From positions 2,914,001 through 2,978,000 of the forward strand of contig NZ_AP018823.1 in the NCBI RefSeq assembly GCF_002217795.2: a DNA stretch of 64,000 bases, in the 5' to 3' direction. Position numbers and translations under genes: made by a program. Shown one piece after another: positions 56,401 to 64,000 of this stretch. Each line of letters starts with the position of its first letter. Positions within the stretch are counted from its first letter, which is position 1. The DNA comes from Aquitalea magnusonii. Lineage in GTDB: Bacteria > Pseudomonadota > Gammaproteobacteria > Burkholderiales > Chromobacteriaceae. The notes beneath the pieces are model-generated. The model had not been told where the DNA came from, made no database searches, and worked only from the letters and a program-made list of their open reading frames with translations.

Positions 56401-57288
56401 TTACAGGGGAAACAAGCCGGTGGACAGGTAGCGGTCGCCACGATCGCAGACGATGGACACAATCACCGCGTTTTCCAGTTGCTGGTTCAGCCGCAGCGCT
56501 ACTGCCAGCGCCCCGCCAGAGGACGGCCCGGCCAGAATGCCTTCTTCGCGTGCCAGTTGGCGCGCGGTCTCTTCCGCTTCTTGCTGGGACACATGAATCA
56601 GTTGATCGATACGGCTGAAATCACAAATCTTGGGCAGGTACTCATCTTCCCATTTGCGGATGCCGGGAATCTGGCTGCCGGTTTCCGGCTGTACGCCAAT
56701 GATCTGGATGGCCAGATTCTTTTCCTTGAGAAAACGGCTATTGCCCATGATGGTGCCGGTGGTGCCCATGCTGGAAACAAAATGGGTGATCTGACCTTGG
56801 GTATCGGCCCAGATTTCCGGACCGGTGCTTTCGTAATGCGCCAGCGGGTTATCCGGGTTGGCAAACTGATCCAGAATCACTCCCAGTCCGGCACGCTGCA
56901 TGCGGTGTGCCTCGTCAATGGCACCGGGCATGGAGGCTTCCTTGGGGGTCAGGATGACTTCGGCACCGTAGGCGCGCATGGTTTGCACCCGCTCGGCACT
57001 GGAGCCTTCGGGCATCAGCAGAATCATCTTGTAGCCCATCATCGCCGCCGCCATGGCCAGCGCGATACCAGTGTTGCCACTGGTGGGCTCGATCAGGGTA
57101 TCACCCGGTTTGATATCGCCGCGCGCCTCGGCCCGGCGGATCATCGACAGCGCAGGCCTGTCCTTGACCGATCCGGCTGGGTTATTGCCCTCCAGCTTGA
57201 GCAACACGATATTGCTGCTGTCGCCCGGCATGCGCTTGAGCCGTACCAGGGGGGTGTGGCCGACGAAATCTTCCAGATACTTGTACAC
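56401..57288 (-). CDS. cysM: Cysteine synthase B
   Basis: PLP enzyme of 295 residues making cysteine from O-acetylserine and sulfide or thiosulfate. PLP lysine is Lys42 in NNPAGSVKDRP; phosphate loop TSGNTGIA; FVSSMGTTGTIMG; C-terminal CDRGDRYLSTGLF. A GTG start at 57288 is chosen: it has AAGGAG seven bases upstream and gives the N-terminus VYKYLEDFVGHTPLVRL that matches the family. The ATG at 57315 lies upstream of that RBS. Confidence 0.93.
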   Translation of the reverse strand: MYKYLEDFVGHTPLVRLKRMPGDSSNIVLLKLEGNNPAGSVKDRPALSMIRRAEARGDIKPGDTLIEPTSGNTGIALAMAAAMMGYKMILLMPEGSSAERVQTMRAYGAEVILTPKEASMPGAIDEAHRMQRAGLGVILDQFANPDNPLAHYESTGPEIWADTQGQITHFVSSMGTTGTIMGNSRFLKEKNLAIQIIGVQPETGSQIPGIRKWEDEYLPKICDFSRIDQLIHVSQQEAEETARQLAREEGILAGPSSGGALAVALRLNQQLENAVIVSIVCDRGDRYLSTGLFPL

Positions 57289-57347
57289 GGTGAAGTCTCC
57301 TTGCGAGAGCGCCATTATACGACCTGGCGCTATCTTCCAGTCGAACC

Positions 57348-57367
57348 GTTATTTCTAATCAAATAAC
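57348..57367. promoter_or_regulatory. palindrome upstream of cysM
   Basis: GTTATTT-CTAATC-AAATAAC, perfect 7-bp arms, about 60 bp before the cysM start, AT-rich in a GC-rich context. It may be a CysB/LysR-type operator; protein unknown. Confidence 0.45.
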
Positions 57368-57393
57368 CAATTCCGGCCTGCCCACTCCAGCCA

Positions 57394-57426
57394 TGAAAAA
57401 ACCGCCAGCGCACAGCCTGGCGGTTT
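57394..57426 (-). terminator. terminator after hldD
   Basis: Stem AACCGCCAG / CTGGCGGTT with an 8-nt loop, followed on the minus strand by six Ts; ends the lapB-to-hldD block. Confidence 0.85.
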
Positions 57427-57444
57427 TGGCGGGGTGAACAAGCC

Positions 57445-58440
57445 TTAGCGGCTGATCAGCCAGTCTACATAACGATCGACACCCTGCTCCACCGTCAGCA
57501 TGGGCGCGCTGTAACCGGCATCGCGCAGCTTGCCGATGTCTGCCTGGGTAAAGCTTTGGTACTTGCCCTTCAGTGCTTCCGGGAATTCGATGTATTCGAT
57601 GATGCCCTGGGCCACCAGTTCGTCCAGGCTCAGCGCCGGCTTGCCTTCGTGCCGACGGCAGGCATTGACGGTGGACACGGCAACGTCATTGAAGGGTTGG
57701 GCGCGACCGGAACCCAGGTTGAAGATGCCGCTCTTGCCCGGATTGTCCAGGAAGTACAGATTGACCTTGACCACGTCCTCCACCGAGACAAAGTCCCGGC
57801 TTTGCATGCCATTGCCCCAGCCATCATTGCTGCCGAACAGCTTGACCTTGCCGTGTTCGCGGTACTGGTTGAAGTTGTGGAAGGCCACCGAGGCCATGCG
57901 GCCCTTGTGCTGCTCTTGCGGGCCGTAGACATTGAAATAGCGGAATCCCACCGCCTGGGCGGACAGGCCTTCCTGCATGCGCTGGCGCAGCACCTGGTCG
58001 AACAGGAACTTGGAATAACCGTAGACATTGAGCGGGCCTTCGTACTGGCGTTCTTCCTTGAAGATGGTGCCCTTGCCATAGGTAGCCGCACTGGAAGCAA
58101 ACAGGAACTGGATTTCCTCGTGCTGACAGTAATCGAACAGGGCCAGCGTGTACTGATAGTTGTTATCCATCATGTACTTGCCGTCGTGGTTCATGGTGTC
58201 CGAGCAAGCGCCCTGGTGCAGGATGGCACTGATCTCGCCCTCATATTCGCCTTCCAGCAGCAGATTGAGAAAATCATGCTTGTCCAGATAATGGGCAATT
58301 TCGCAGTCCACCAGGTTGCGGAATTTATCACCGGAGGTGAGGTTGTCCACTGCAATAATGTCGGTAATGCCGCGCGCATTCAGCGCCTTGACGATATTGG
58401 AACCGATAAAGCCGGCGGCGCCGGTCACCACGATAGTCAT
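57445..58440 (-). CDS. hldD: ADP-L-glycero-D-manno-heptose 6-epimerase
   Basis: Epimerase of 331 residues, last step in making ADP-heptose for the LPS inner core. NADP fold [10 protein letters not shown], catalytic YGYSK, and [20 protein letters not shown] typical of HldD. It lies 75 bp after hldA. Confidence 0.96.
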   Translation of the reverse strand: MTIVVTGAAGFIGSNIVKALNARGITDIIAVDNLTSGDKFRNLVDCEIAHYLDKHDFLNLLLEGEYEGEISAILHQGACSDTMNHDGKYMMDNNYQYTLALFDYCQHEEIQFLFASSAATYGKGTIFKEERQYEGPLNVYGYSKFLFDQVLRQRMQEGLSAQAVGFRYFNVYGPQEQHKGRMASVAFHNFNQYREHGKVKLFGSNDGWGNGMQSRDFVSVEDVVKVNLYFLDNPGKSGIFNLGSGRAQPFNDVAVSTVNACRRHEGKPALSLDELVAQGIIEYIEFPEALKGKYQSFTQADIGKLRDAGYSAPMLTVEQGVDRYVDWLISR

Positions 58441-58515
58441 GATTCATCCTTTTTCTGTTTGCAGCCGGCAGGGATCACTCCTGTCATCCGGCTGCATGAT
58501 GCGGTGTCGTGCCAA

Positions 58516-59478
58516 TCAGCTGGCAAACAGCTCCTGCTGGGTGCAAACAGCGGTACCCAGCTTGCCCACCACGATGCCGGCAGCGGCATTGGCCAGGCTC
58601 ATGGCGGTCGGCAGGGGCAGACCGGCAGCCAGGGCCAGGCCCAGGGTGCCGATGACCGTATCGCCGGCACCGGAGACATCGAATACTTCGCGGGCGAAGG
58701 TGGGCTGGTGCAGCGCGCCATCGGCGCGGAACAAGGTCATGCCCTCCTCGCTGCGCGTCACCAGCAGCGCATCCAGTTGCAACTGGCTGCGCAGGGCCTG
58801 CGCCTTGGCAATCAACTGTTCTTCGTTGTGCCAACTGCCTGCCACTTCCTTGAATTCGCTGCGATTGGGCGTCAGCAGGGTAGCACCGGCGTACTTGGCA
58901 TAGTCATCGCCCTTGGGGTCGATCAGCACCGGTTTGCCGGCAGCACGTGCCAGTTCTATCATGCGCGCCACATGGGTGAGACCACCCTTGCCGTAATCGG
59001 ACAGGATCACCACATCGTGGCTGGCCAGTACCGATTGGTATTGTTCCAGCTTGTCAGCCAGGATTTCATGGCTGGGTGCATCTTCAAAATCCAGCCGGAT
59101 CAACTGCTGCTGGCGCGCCACCACCCGCAGCTTGATGGTGGTGGAGATGGCCGCATCCCTTTTGAACAAGGTGGTGATGCCATCGTCCTTCATCAGGCGT
59201 TCCAGCGCGGTGGCAGCCTCGTCATCGCCCACCACCGACAAAATGGAAGCCTTGCCGCCCAGGCTGGCAATATTGCGCGCCACATTGGCAGCGCCACCGG
59301 CGCGCTCTTCCATGCGGCCAATACGCGCCACCGGCACCGGCGCTTCCGGTGAAATGCGTGACACATCGCCAAACCAGTAACGGTCCAGCATCACGTCCCC
59401 CACCACCAAGACGCGGGCAGCTGCAAGGTCGGCAGCCAGCTTGCTGCGATCCAGTCCAAGTTGTTGCAACAGATTCAT
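58516..59478 (-). CDS. hldA: D-beta-D-heptose 7-phosphate kinase
   Basis: PfkB-family kinase of 320 residues phosphorylating D-heptose 7-phosphate. GDVMLDRYWFGDVSRISPEAPVPV, GGAANVARN and the anion-hole DVSGAGDTVIGTL are present. It lacks the C-terminal adenylyltransferase domain of HldE, so HldC must be encoded elsewhere. It follows ugd by 5 bp. Confidence 0.94.
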   Translation of the reverse strand: MNLLQQLGLDRSKLAADLAAARVLVVGDVMLDRYWFGDVSRISPEAPVPVARIGRMEERAGGAANVARNIASLGGKASILSVVGDDEAATALERLMKDDGITTLFKRDAAISTTIKLRVVARQQQLIRLDFEDAPSHEILADKLEQYQSVLASHDVVILSDYGKGGLTHVARMIELARAAGKPVLIDPKGDDYAKYAGATLLTPNRSEFKEVAGSWHNEEQLIAKAQALRSQLQLDALLVTRSEEGMTLFRADGALHQPTFAREVFDVSGAGDTVIGTLGLALAAGLPLPTAMSLANAAAGIVVGKLGTAVCTQQELFAS

Positions 59479-59483
59479 GCTCT

Positions 59484-60803
59484 TCAGCGTCCTATCGCCT
59501 GATAGTCGAAGCCCAGCTCACGCAGCCAGGCGGGGTCGTACATATTGCGGCCATCAATAATCACCGGCTGCTTGAGGCTGGCCTTGATGGCGTCGAAGTC
59601 CGGCGCGCGGAACATCTTCCATTCGGTGACGATCAGCAAAGCATCCGCCCCCTGCAGCGCAGCCATCATGTCATCGGCAAAACCCAGGCCGGGCGTATCG
59701 CCCATCACACGTCTGGCTTCCTCTGCGGCAACCGGGTCATAGGCGGCCACGGTTGCGCCACGGCGGGCCAGTTCGGCAACAATCACTCGGCTGGAAGCCT
59801 CACGCATATCATCGGTATTCGGCTTGAATGCCAAACCCCAGATGGCAAAATGCCGGCCCTGCAAATCCTCGCCAAAGCGCTTGACCAGCTTGTCCACCAA
59901 GCGGCGCTTTTGCGCCTCGTTGGCCTCTTCCACTGCCGTTAGCACGCGCATGGCGTGGCCCTGTTCGCGGCCACTGGCCACCAGTGCCTTGACGTCCTTG
60001 GGGAAGCAGGAGCCGCCATAGCCGGCACCGGGGTAGAGGAAGTGGTAGCCAATGCGTGGGTCGGAACCGATGCCACGGCGTACCAGTTCGATATCGGCCC
60101 CCAGGTCTTCGGCCAGGTTAGCCAGCTCGTTCATGAAGGAAATCCGCGTGGCCAGCATGGCGTTGGCAGCATATTTGGTCAGCTCGGCAGAGCGCACGTC
60201 CATGAACAGGATACGGTCGTGATTACGCTGGAACGGCGCATACAAGCGGCGCATCAGCTCGATGGCACGTTCGTCTTCAGCGCCCACCACGATGCGGTCG
60301 GGCTTCATGAAGTCCTCGATGGCCGCACCTTCCTTGAGGAATTCGGGATTGGACACCACGCTGAAAGCAATGTCGGCACCGCGCTCGGCCAGGGTGGCGG
60401 CAATCTGCGCCTTGACCTTGTCTGCTGTTCCCACCGGTACGGTGGATTTATCCACCACCACCTTGGGCTCAGTCATATGCAGGCCGATATTGCGCGCGGC
60501 GGCCAGCACGTATTGCAGATCGGCGGAACCATCTTCATCCGGCGGCGTGCCGACGGCAATGAACTGGATTTCGCCAAACGCCACGGTGGCGGCAATATCG
60601 GTGGAGAAGGACAGACGGCCAGCGGCAACATTGCGCCGCACCATGTCTTCCAGGCCGGGTTCATAAATGGGGATGCCACCTTGTTGCAGCGTGGCGATCT
60701 TGGCAGGATCCACATCCAGACACAGCACATGGTTGCCCACTTCGGCAAGGCAGGTACCGGTCACCAGGCCAACGTAGCCGGAACCAACAACAGTGATTTT
60801 CAT
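59484..60803 (-). CDS. ugd: UDP-glucose 6-dehydrogenase
   Basis: Enzyme of 439 residues oxidising UDP-glucose to UDP-glucuronate for surface polysaccharide or modified lipid A. N-terminal [18 protein letters not shown], catalytic cysteine in [13 protein letters not shown], and [14 protein letters not shown]. Its start overlaps the pyrF stop (ATGA). Confidence 0.96.
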   Translation of the reverse strand: MKITVVGSGYVGLVTGTCLAEVGNHVLCLDVDPAKIATLQQGGIPIYEPGLEDMVRRNVAAGRLSFSTDIAATVAFGEIQFIAVGTPPDEDGSADLQYVLAAARNIGLHMTEPKVVVDKSTVPVGTADKVKAQIAATLAERGADIAFSVVSNPEFLKEGAAIEDFMKPDRIVVGAEDERAIELMRRLYAPFQRNHDRILFMDVRSAELTKYAANAMLATRISFMNELANLAEDLGADIELVRRGIGSDPRIGYHFLYPGAGYGGSCFPKDVKALVASGREQGHAMRVLTAVEEANEAQKRRLVDKLVKRFGEDLQGRHFAIWGLAFKPNTDDMREASSRVIVAELARRGATVAAYDPVAAEEARRVMGDTPGLGFADDMMAALQGADALLIVTEWKMFRAPDFDAIKASLKQPVIIDGRNMYDPAWLRELGFDYQAIGR

Positions 60804-61546
60804 GACAGGGCCGCCCGATAGCTGGCGATATCGCCGTTGATCTTGCAGAGCACATCCAACGGTGCATCGGCACGAGTGATCGGACGGCCGATTACCAGAT
60901 AATCAGCCCCCGCCTGCAGCGCAGCCACCGGCGTCATCACGCGGCGCTGGTCGTCTGCAGCACTGTCGGCCAGGCGAATGCCCGGCGTGATCAGCTTGAA
61001 ATCCTGCCCCAGTGCCGACTTGAGCATGGGGGCCTCCTGTGCCGAACACACCACGCCATCCAGGCCGCAATCACGGGTCAGCGTGGCCAGGCGCAGCACA
61101 TGCTCCTGCGGCGAGGCGGTGATACCGATATCCACCAGATCAGCCGCTTCCATGCTGGTGAGCACGGTAACGGCAATCAGCAGCGGACGCTGGCTGTAAT
61201 GCGCCAGCCCTTCACGCGCGGCTTCCATCATGCGGCGGCCACCGGAAGCATGCACATTCACCATCCAGACACCGGCATCGGCTGCCACTTTGCAGGCATG
61301 GGCCACGGTATTGGGAATATCATGGAATTTCAGATCAAGAAATACCTGAAAACCACGCGCTGCCAGGCTTTCCACCAGGCTGCGACCACTGGCGGTAAAC
61401 AGCTCCTTGCCCACTTTGAGGCGGCATTGTTGCGGATCAAGCCGGGCAGCAAATTCAAGAGCCGATGGCGCATCGGCAAAGTCCAGTGCCACAACGACAG
61501 GAGATGCCGGTTGCAGATCCAGACCGGCGGCAATTAGCGGATTCAT
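60800..61546 (-). CDS. pyrF: Orotidine 5'-phosphate decarboxylase
   Basis: Last enzyme of UMP synthesis, 248 residues, TIM barrel. The active-site [12 protein letters not shown] is intact, as are VVALDFA and TPGIR. AGGAAAAG precedes the ATG at 61546; an in-frame start six codons earlier is possible. Confidence 0.96.
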   Translation of the reverse strand: MNPLIAAGLDLQPASPVVVALDFADAPSALEFAARLDPQQCRLKVGKELFTASGRSLVESLAARGFQVFLDLKFHDIPNTVAHACKVAADAGVWMVNVHASGGRRMMEAAREGLAHYSQRPLLIAVTVLTSMEAADLVDIGITASPQEHVLRLATLTRDCGLDGVVCSAQEAPMLKSALGQDFKLITPGIRLADSAADDQRRVMTPVAALQAGADYLVIGRPITRADAPLDVLCKINGDIASYRAALS

Positions 61547-61564
61547 GTCTTTTCCTGAATACAA

Positions 61565-62725
61565 TCAATGAGTTTCCGAGCGGTTGGGCGTAAAGCTTTC
61601 CCACTCGCCGCAGGCGGGGCAATGCCAGAAGAAGGCCCGCGAGCGGAAATTGCAACATTTGCAGCGGTGTACCGTCAGCCGCGCTGCATGTTTCTGGATC
61701 AGCGCACGCGCCACTTCGGCGTCCATGCGTCCTTCCGGTGACAATTCGTCCATCTGTGCTTCTATCAGCCGGTACACCCCCATCAGGCTGGGGCGGGCAT
61801 GCACGGACTGTCGTGCCACTTCCAGCGCGCGCTCCTCGCCCTCATAGGCTGACAGCTTCTGATACAGCAGGTCGGTCAGTTCCAGTTGCGGGAAGGTCTT
61901 CTGATAGCCCTGCAGCAAAGCAATGCCTTCCTGCGGTTTTTCCAGTTTTTCGTAGGCGTCGAACAAGCGCTCTGCCGCCATCGACAAGTATTCGTAATTC
62001 TGTTTCTCGATGTTTTGCCATGCCGCAATAGCCGCTTCGATTTTGCCTTCGGCAAATTCGATATCACCCAGAATCAGGCTGGCGCGCACACATTTGCGAT
62101 TGACCTGCATGGCCTCGGCCACCAGCGTGCGGGCAGCCGGATAATTGGAGCGGTACAGCTCGCCTTGTGCCAGCTCACAGTAAAACTGCGCCACCTCGTG
62201 CTGGAAGGAATGCGCATCGCTGCGTAGCTCCTTGGCGGTTTCAATGGCCTTTTTCCAGTCACGGTCCTGCTGGTAGATATCCAGCAACTGTCGCCGCGCA
62301 GCCAGCGTCATATTGCCATTCAACAGTTTCAGCAGGATTTCCTCGGCACGATCAACCAGGCCGGCCTTGCGAAAATCCTGCGCCAGCTCGTTGCGCACGA
62401 TATCGCGCTGCTCTGCCGGCAGATCGGATGATTCCAGCATGCGCTGATGCAGGCGGATGGCGCGGTCGTTTTCACCACGCTTGCGATACAGCTTGCCCAG
62501 TGTCAGTTGCAGCTCGGGCGCAGAGCCCTGCTGCCGGGACACCTCGGCCAAGGCCTGGGCTGCAATGTCGGTCTTGTCATCCACCAGGGCATCCAGGCCG
62601 CGGAAAAAACCGGTTGGGACCGATTTGGCCTGTTTCAGCACAGTACGCATGTCCACCCGCGCTGCCAGCCAGCCCAGACCGAAGAATGCCGGAAACAGCA
62701 GCAGCCACCACAAATCCAGTTCCAA
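61565..62725 (-). CDS. lapB: LapB, LPS assembly regulator
   Basis: Protein of 386 residues: N-terminal membrane anchor (LWWLLLFPAFFGLGWLAARVD), about seven cytoplasmic TPRs, and a C-terminal rubredoxin-like knuckle CKCC ... CPAC. With LapA it coordinates LPS export and FtsH degradation of LpxC. Located between lapA and pyrF. Confidence 0.94.
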   Translation of the reverse strand: MELDLWWLLLFPAFFGLGWLAARVDMRTVLKQAKSVPTGFFRGLDALVDDKTDIAAQALAEVSRQQGSAPELQLTLGKLYRKRGENDRAIRLHQRMLESSDLPAEQRDIVRNELAQDFRKAGLVDRAEEILLKLLNGNMTLAARRQLLDIYQQDRDWKKAIETAKELRSDAHSFQHEVAQFYCELAQGELYRSNYPAARTLVAEAMQVNRKCVRASLILGDIEFAEGKIEAAIAAWQNIEKQNYEYLSMAAERLFDAYEKLEKPQEGIALLQGYQKTFPQLELTDLLYQKLSAYEGEERALEVARQSVHARPSLMGVYRLIEAQMDELSPEGRMDAEVARALIQKHAARLTVHRCKCCNFRSRAFFWHCPACGEWESFTPNRSETH

Positions 62726-62798
62726 AGAAAACTTCCTTCAAGGAGAGTAAGAATCCCCACCGCGGCACAAAACGGGCGGGGGTCAGGAGAGGTCCGGC

Positions 62799-63092
62799 CT
62801 AGTCGGCCAGTGCATCGCTGGGATCAACGGCTACCTTGCTGCTGGGCGGACGGCTGCGCAGTTCCTTTTTGAGCTGGGACAGCTCCTTGCGCATGCGCAG
62901 GTAGTAAGAGAAGGTAGCCAGTAATCCGACGGCAGCACCGGCAATAAAGAACACCAGCAAAAAAACAATCAGCGGTGCCGACCAGGACTGGCCGAAGAAC
63001 AGCTTGAATTCGACCATGTGGCTGTTTTGCACGGTAACGGCAATCAGGAAAACCAGCAGGGCCAATTCGATGATACGCACGATGTAGCGCAT
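62799..63092 (-). CDS. lapA: LapA-domain (DUF1049) membrane protein
   Basis: Protein of 97 residues with two membrane helices (IIELALLVFLIAVTVQN and APLIVFLLVFFIAGAAVGLLA) and a cytoplasmic coiled-coil tail, DUF1049/LapA family. Pairs with LapB. Start 63092 fits family length. The ihfB terminator lies upstream, so it needs its own promoter. Confidence 0.92.
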   Translation of the reverse strand: MRYIVRIIELALLVFLIAVTVQNSHMVEFKLFFGQSWSAPLIVFLLVFFIAGAAVGLLATFSYYLRMRKELSQLKKELRSRPPSSKVAVDPSDALAD

Positions 63093-63173
63093 GCTTTTTA
63101 CTCGGAGAGGGTAACCGGAGTGCAAGTTTAAACGATAGTCTGCTGCAACCCAAGCAACAGCAGGGTCAAACAA

Positions 63174-63201
63174 AGAAAAAGCGCCGCAAAAGCGGCGCTT
63201 T
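63174..63201 (-). terminator. terminator after ihfB
   Basis: AGCGCCGC / GCGGCGCT stem, AAAA loop, and TTTTTCTTTG on the minus strand. Confidence 0.87.
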
Positions 63202-63233
63202 GATTTGGCTTGCTAGACCAGTGGTCACGTCAA

Positions 63234-63548
63234 TCAGGCCTGGGTCTGCTCCAGCAGGGACAGATCAACCCGTTCACGCAACTCCTTACCGGCCTTGAAA
63301 TGCGGCACATATTTCTCAGGAACCGAGACACTGCTACCTGATTTCGGATTCCGGCCCACGCGGGGCGGACGGTAGTTCAGGTCGAAGCTACCAAAACCGC
63401 GAATTTCAATGCGGCTACCCTGTGCCAGGTTGCTGGCCATCGCATCCAGAATGGTCTTGACGGCCAGCTCAGCATCTTTGTAGACCAACTGAGAATTGCG
63501 CTCGGCAAGACGTTCTGCCAGCCGCGCGATCAGCTCAGACTTGGTCAT
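63234..63548 (-). CDS. ihfB: Integration host factor beta subunit
   Basis: DNA-bending protein of 104 residues, HU/IHF fold: [44 protein letters not shown] with the intercalating proline arm, and [14 protein letters not shown]. It follows rpsA by 7 bp. Confidence 0.95.
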   Translation of the reverse strand: MTKSELIARLAERLAERNSQLVYKDAELAVKTILDAMASNLAQGSRIEIRGFGSFDLNYRPPRVGRNPKSGSSVSVPEKYVPHFKAGKELRERVDLSLLEQTQA

Positions 63549-63555
63549 GATGCAA

Positions 63556-64000
63556 TTACTCGTTGGAGCCGGACAGCTTGGCCTTCAACAGGGCACCCAG
63601 GTTGGTCGTACCGGCAGAAGCGCTGTCAACCGACAGGTTCTTCATGGCGGTGCTGTCTTCCTGAGCATCCTTGGCCTTGATGGACAGGCTGATATTGCGG
63701 GACTTGCGATCCACGGCAATGATCACGGCTTCCACTTCGTCGCCATCCTTCAGCATGGTACGGGCATCTTCCACGCGGTCACGGGACAGCTCGGAAGCAC
63801 GCAGGTAACCTTCAACGTCCATGTCCAGAGCCACAACAGCGCCCTTGGCATCAACAGTCTTCACGGTACCCTTGACGATGGCGCCCTTGTCGTTCATGGC
63901 AACGTAGTTGTTGAACGGATCACCTTCCAGTTGCTTGATGCCCAGGGAGATGCGTTCTTTTTCCACGTCGATGGACAGAACAACGGCTTCAACCTCGTCA
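63556..64000 (-). CDS. rpsA: 30S ribosomal protein S1, C-terminal part
   Basis: The reading frame runs off the window end; only about 148 C-terminal residues are present. Two S1 RNA-binding repeats are visible ([31 protein letters not shown] and [24 protein letters not shown]). S1 binds mRNA on the small subunit. Position before ihfB is the usual one. Confidence 0.94.
   Translation of the reverse strand, partial: DEVEAVVLSIDVEKERISLGIKQLEGDPFNNYVAMNDKGAIVKGTVKTVDAKGAVVALDMDVEGYLRASELSRDRVEDARTMLKDGDEVEAVIIAVDRKSRNISLSIKAKDAQEDSTAMKNLSVDSASAGTTNLGALLKAKLSGSNE

Overview
This 64-kb window comes from a GC-rich betaproteobacterium. The gene order (rpsA-ihfB-lapA-lapB-pyrF, earP-efp, class II nrdJ), the arginine at position 32 of EF-P and the cd1-type denitrification cluster fit the order Neisseriales, family Chromobacteriaceae (Chromobacterium, Aquitalea, Vogesella, Pseudogulbenkiania relatives). 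The genus is an inference. No tRNA, rRNA, CRISPR array, prophage or insertion sequence was seen.

Layout. 1-2.5 kb: Fur-box-controlled TonB siderophore receptor. 2.5-3.2 kb: Dnr-type NO-responsive regulator. 3.3-11.9 kb: cytochrome cd1 nitrite reductase and heme d1 biosynthesis, nirS-M-C-F-DL-GH and nirJ-N, all on the minus strand; the four siroheme decarboxylase subunits are carried on only two fused ORFs. 12.0-18.0 kb: DUF3079 gene and the nitric oxide reductase operon norCBEFQD (minus strand), with an intrinsic terminator between norB and norE. 18.2-25.3 kb (plus strand): nirE, a coupled hemerythrin/DUF2249/membrane-protein triad, a Yip1-like/DUF488-like/MarR group, an HPP-CBS membrane protein and nnrS. 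Five promoters (nirS, nirJ, norC, nirE, nnrS) share four TTGAN4-6TCAA-type Dnr/Fnr boxes, each with the same centre-to-minus-10 spacing. Two near-identical 17-bp palindromes flank the MarR group.

25.3-34.6 kb: housekeeping and accessory genes (FKBP isomerase, TPR glycosyltransferase-like protein, DUF1302 outer membrane protein, MFS and EamA exporters around a LysR gene) and a divergent pair of response regulators resembling Roc proteins (REC-EAL and NarL/FixJ) with no sensor kinase. 35.0-42.8 kb: a tightly coupled eight-gene operon (SDR dehydrogenase, glucarate-dehydratase-like enolase-superfamily enzyme, complete sugar ABC importer, GntR regulator, SMP-30 lactonase), which reads as a non-phosphorylative oxidative sugar or sugar-acid pathway of unknown substrate.

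42.9-64 kb: core genes. Class II ribonucleotide reductase nrdJ with a tandem pair of NrdR boxes, a large AsmA-like DUF748 protein, earP-efp (EF-P arginine rhamnosylation), a DinB-like protein, zapE, an acetoacetate decarboxylase/3-hydroxybutyrate dehydrogenase/patatin operon, cysM, then a minus-strand envelope block rpsA-ihfB-lapA-lapB-pyrF-ugd-hldA-hldD.

Together the first 25 kb form a nearly complete nitrite-to-N2O module: NirS makes NO, NorCB removes it, Nir proteins build heme d1, Dnr senses NO and drives the promoters, and the hemerythrin/DUF2249/HPP/NnrS genes probably buffer nitrite and NO stress. Nitrate reductase and N2O reductase genes are not in the window.
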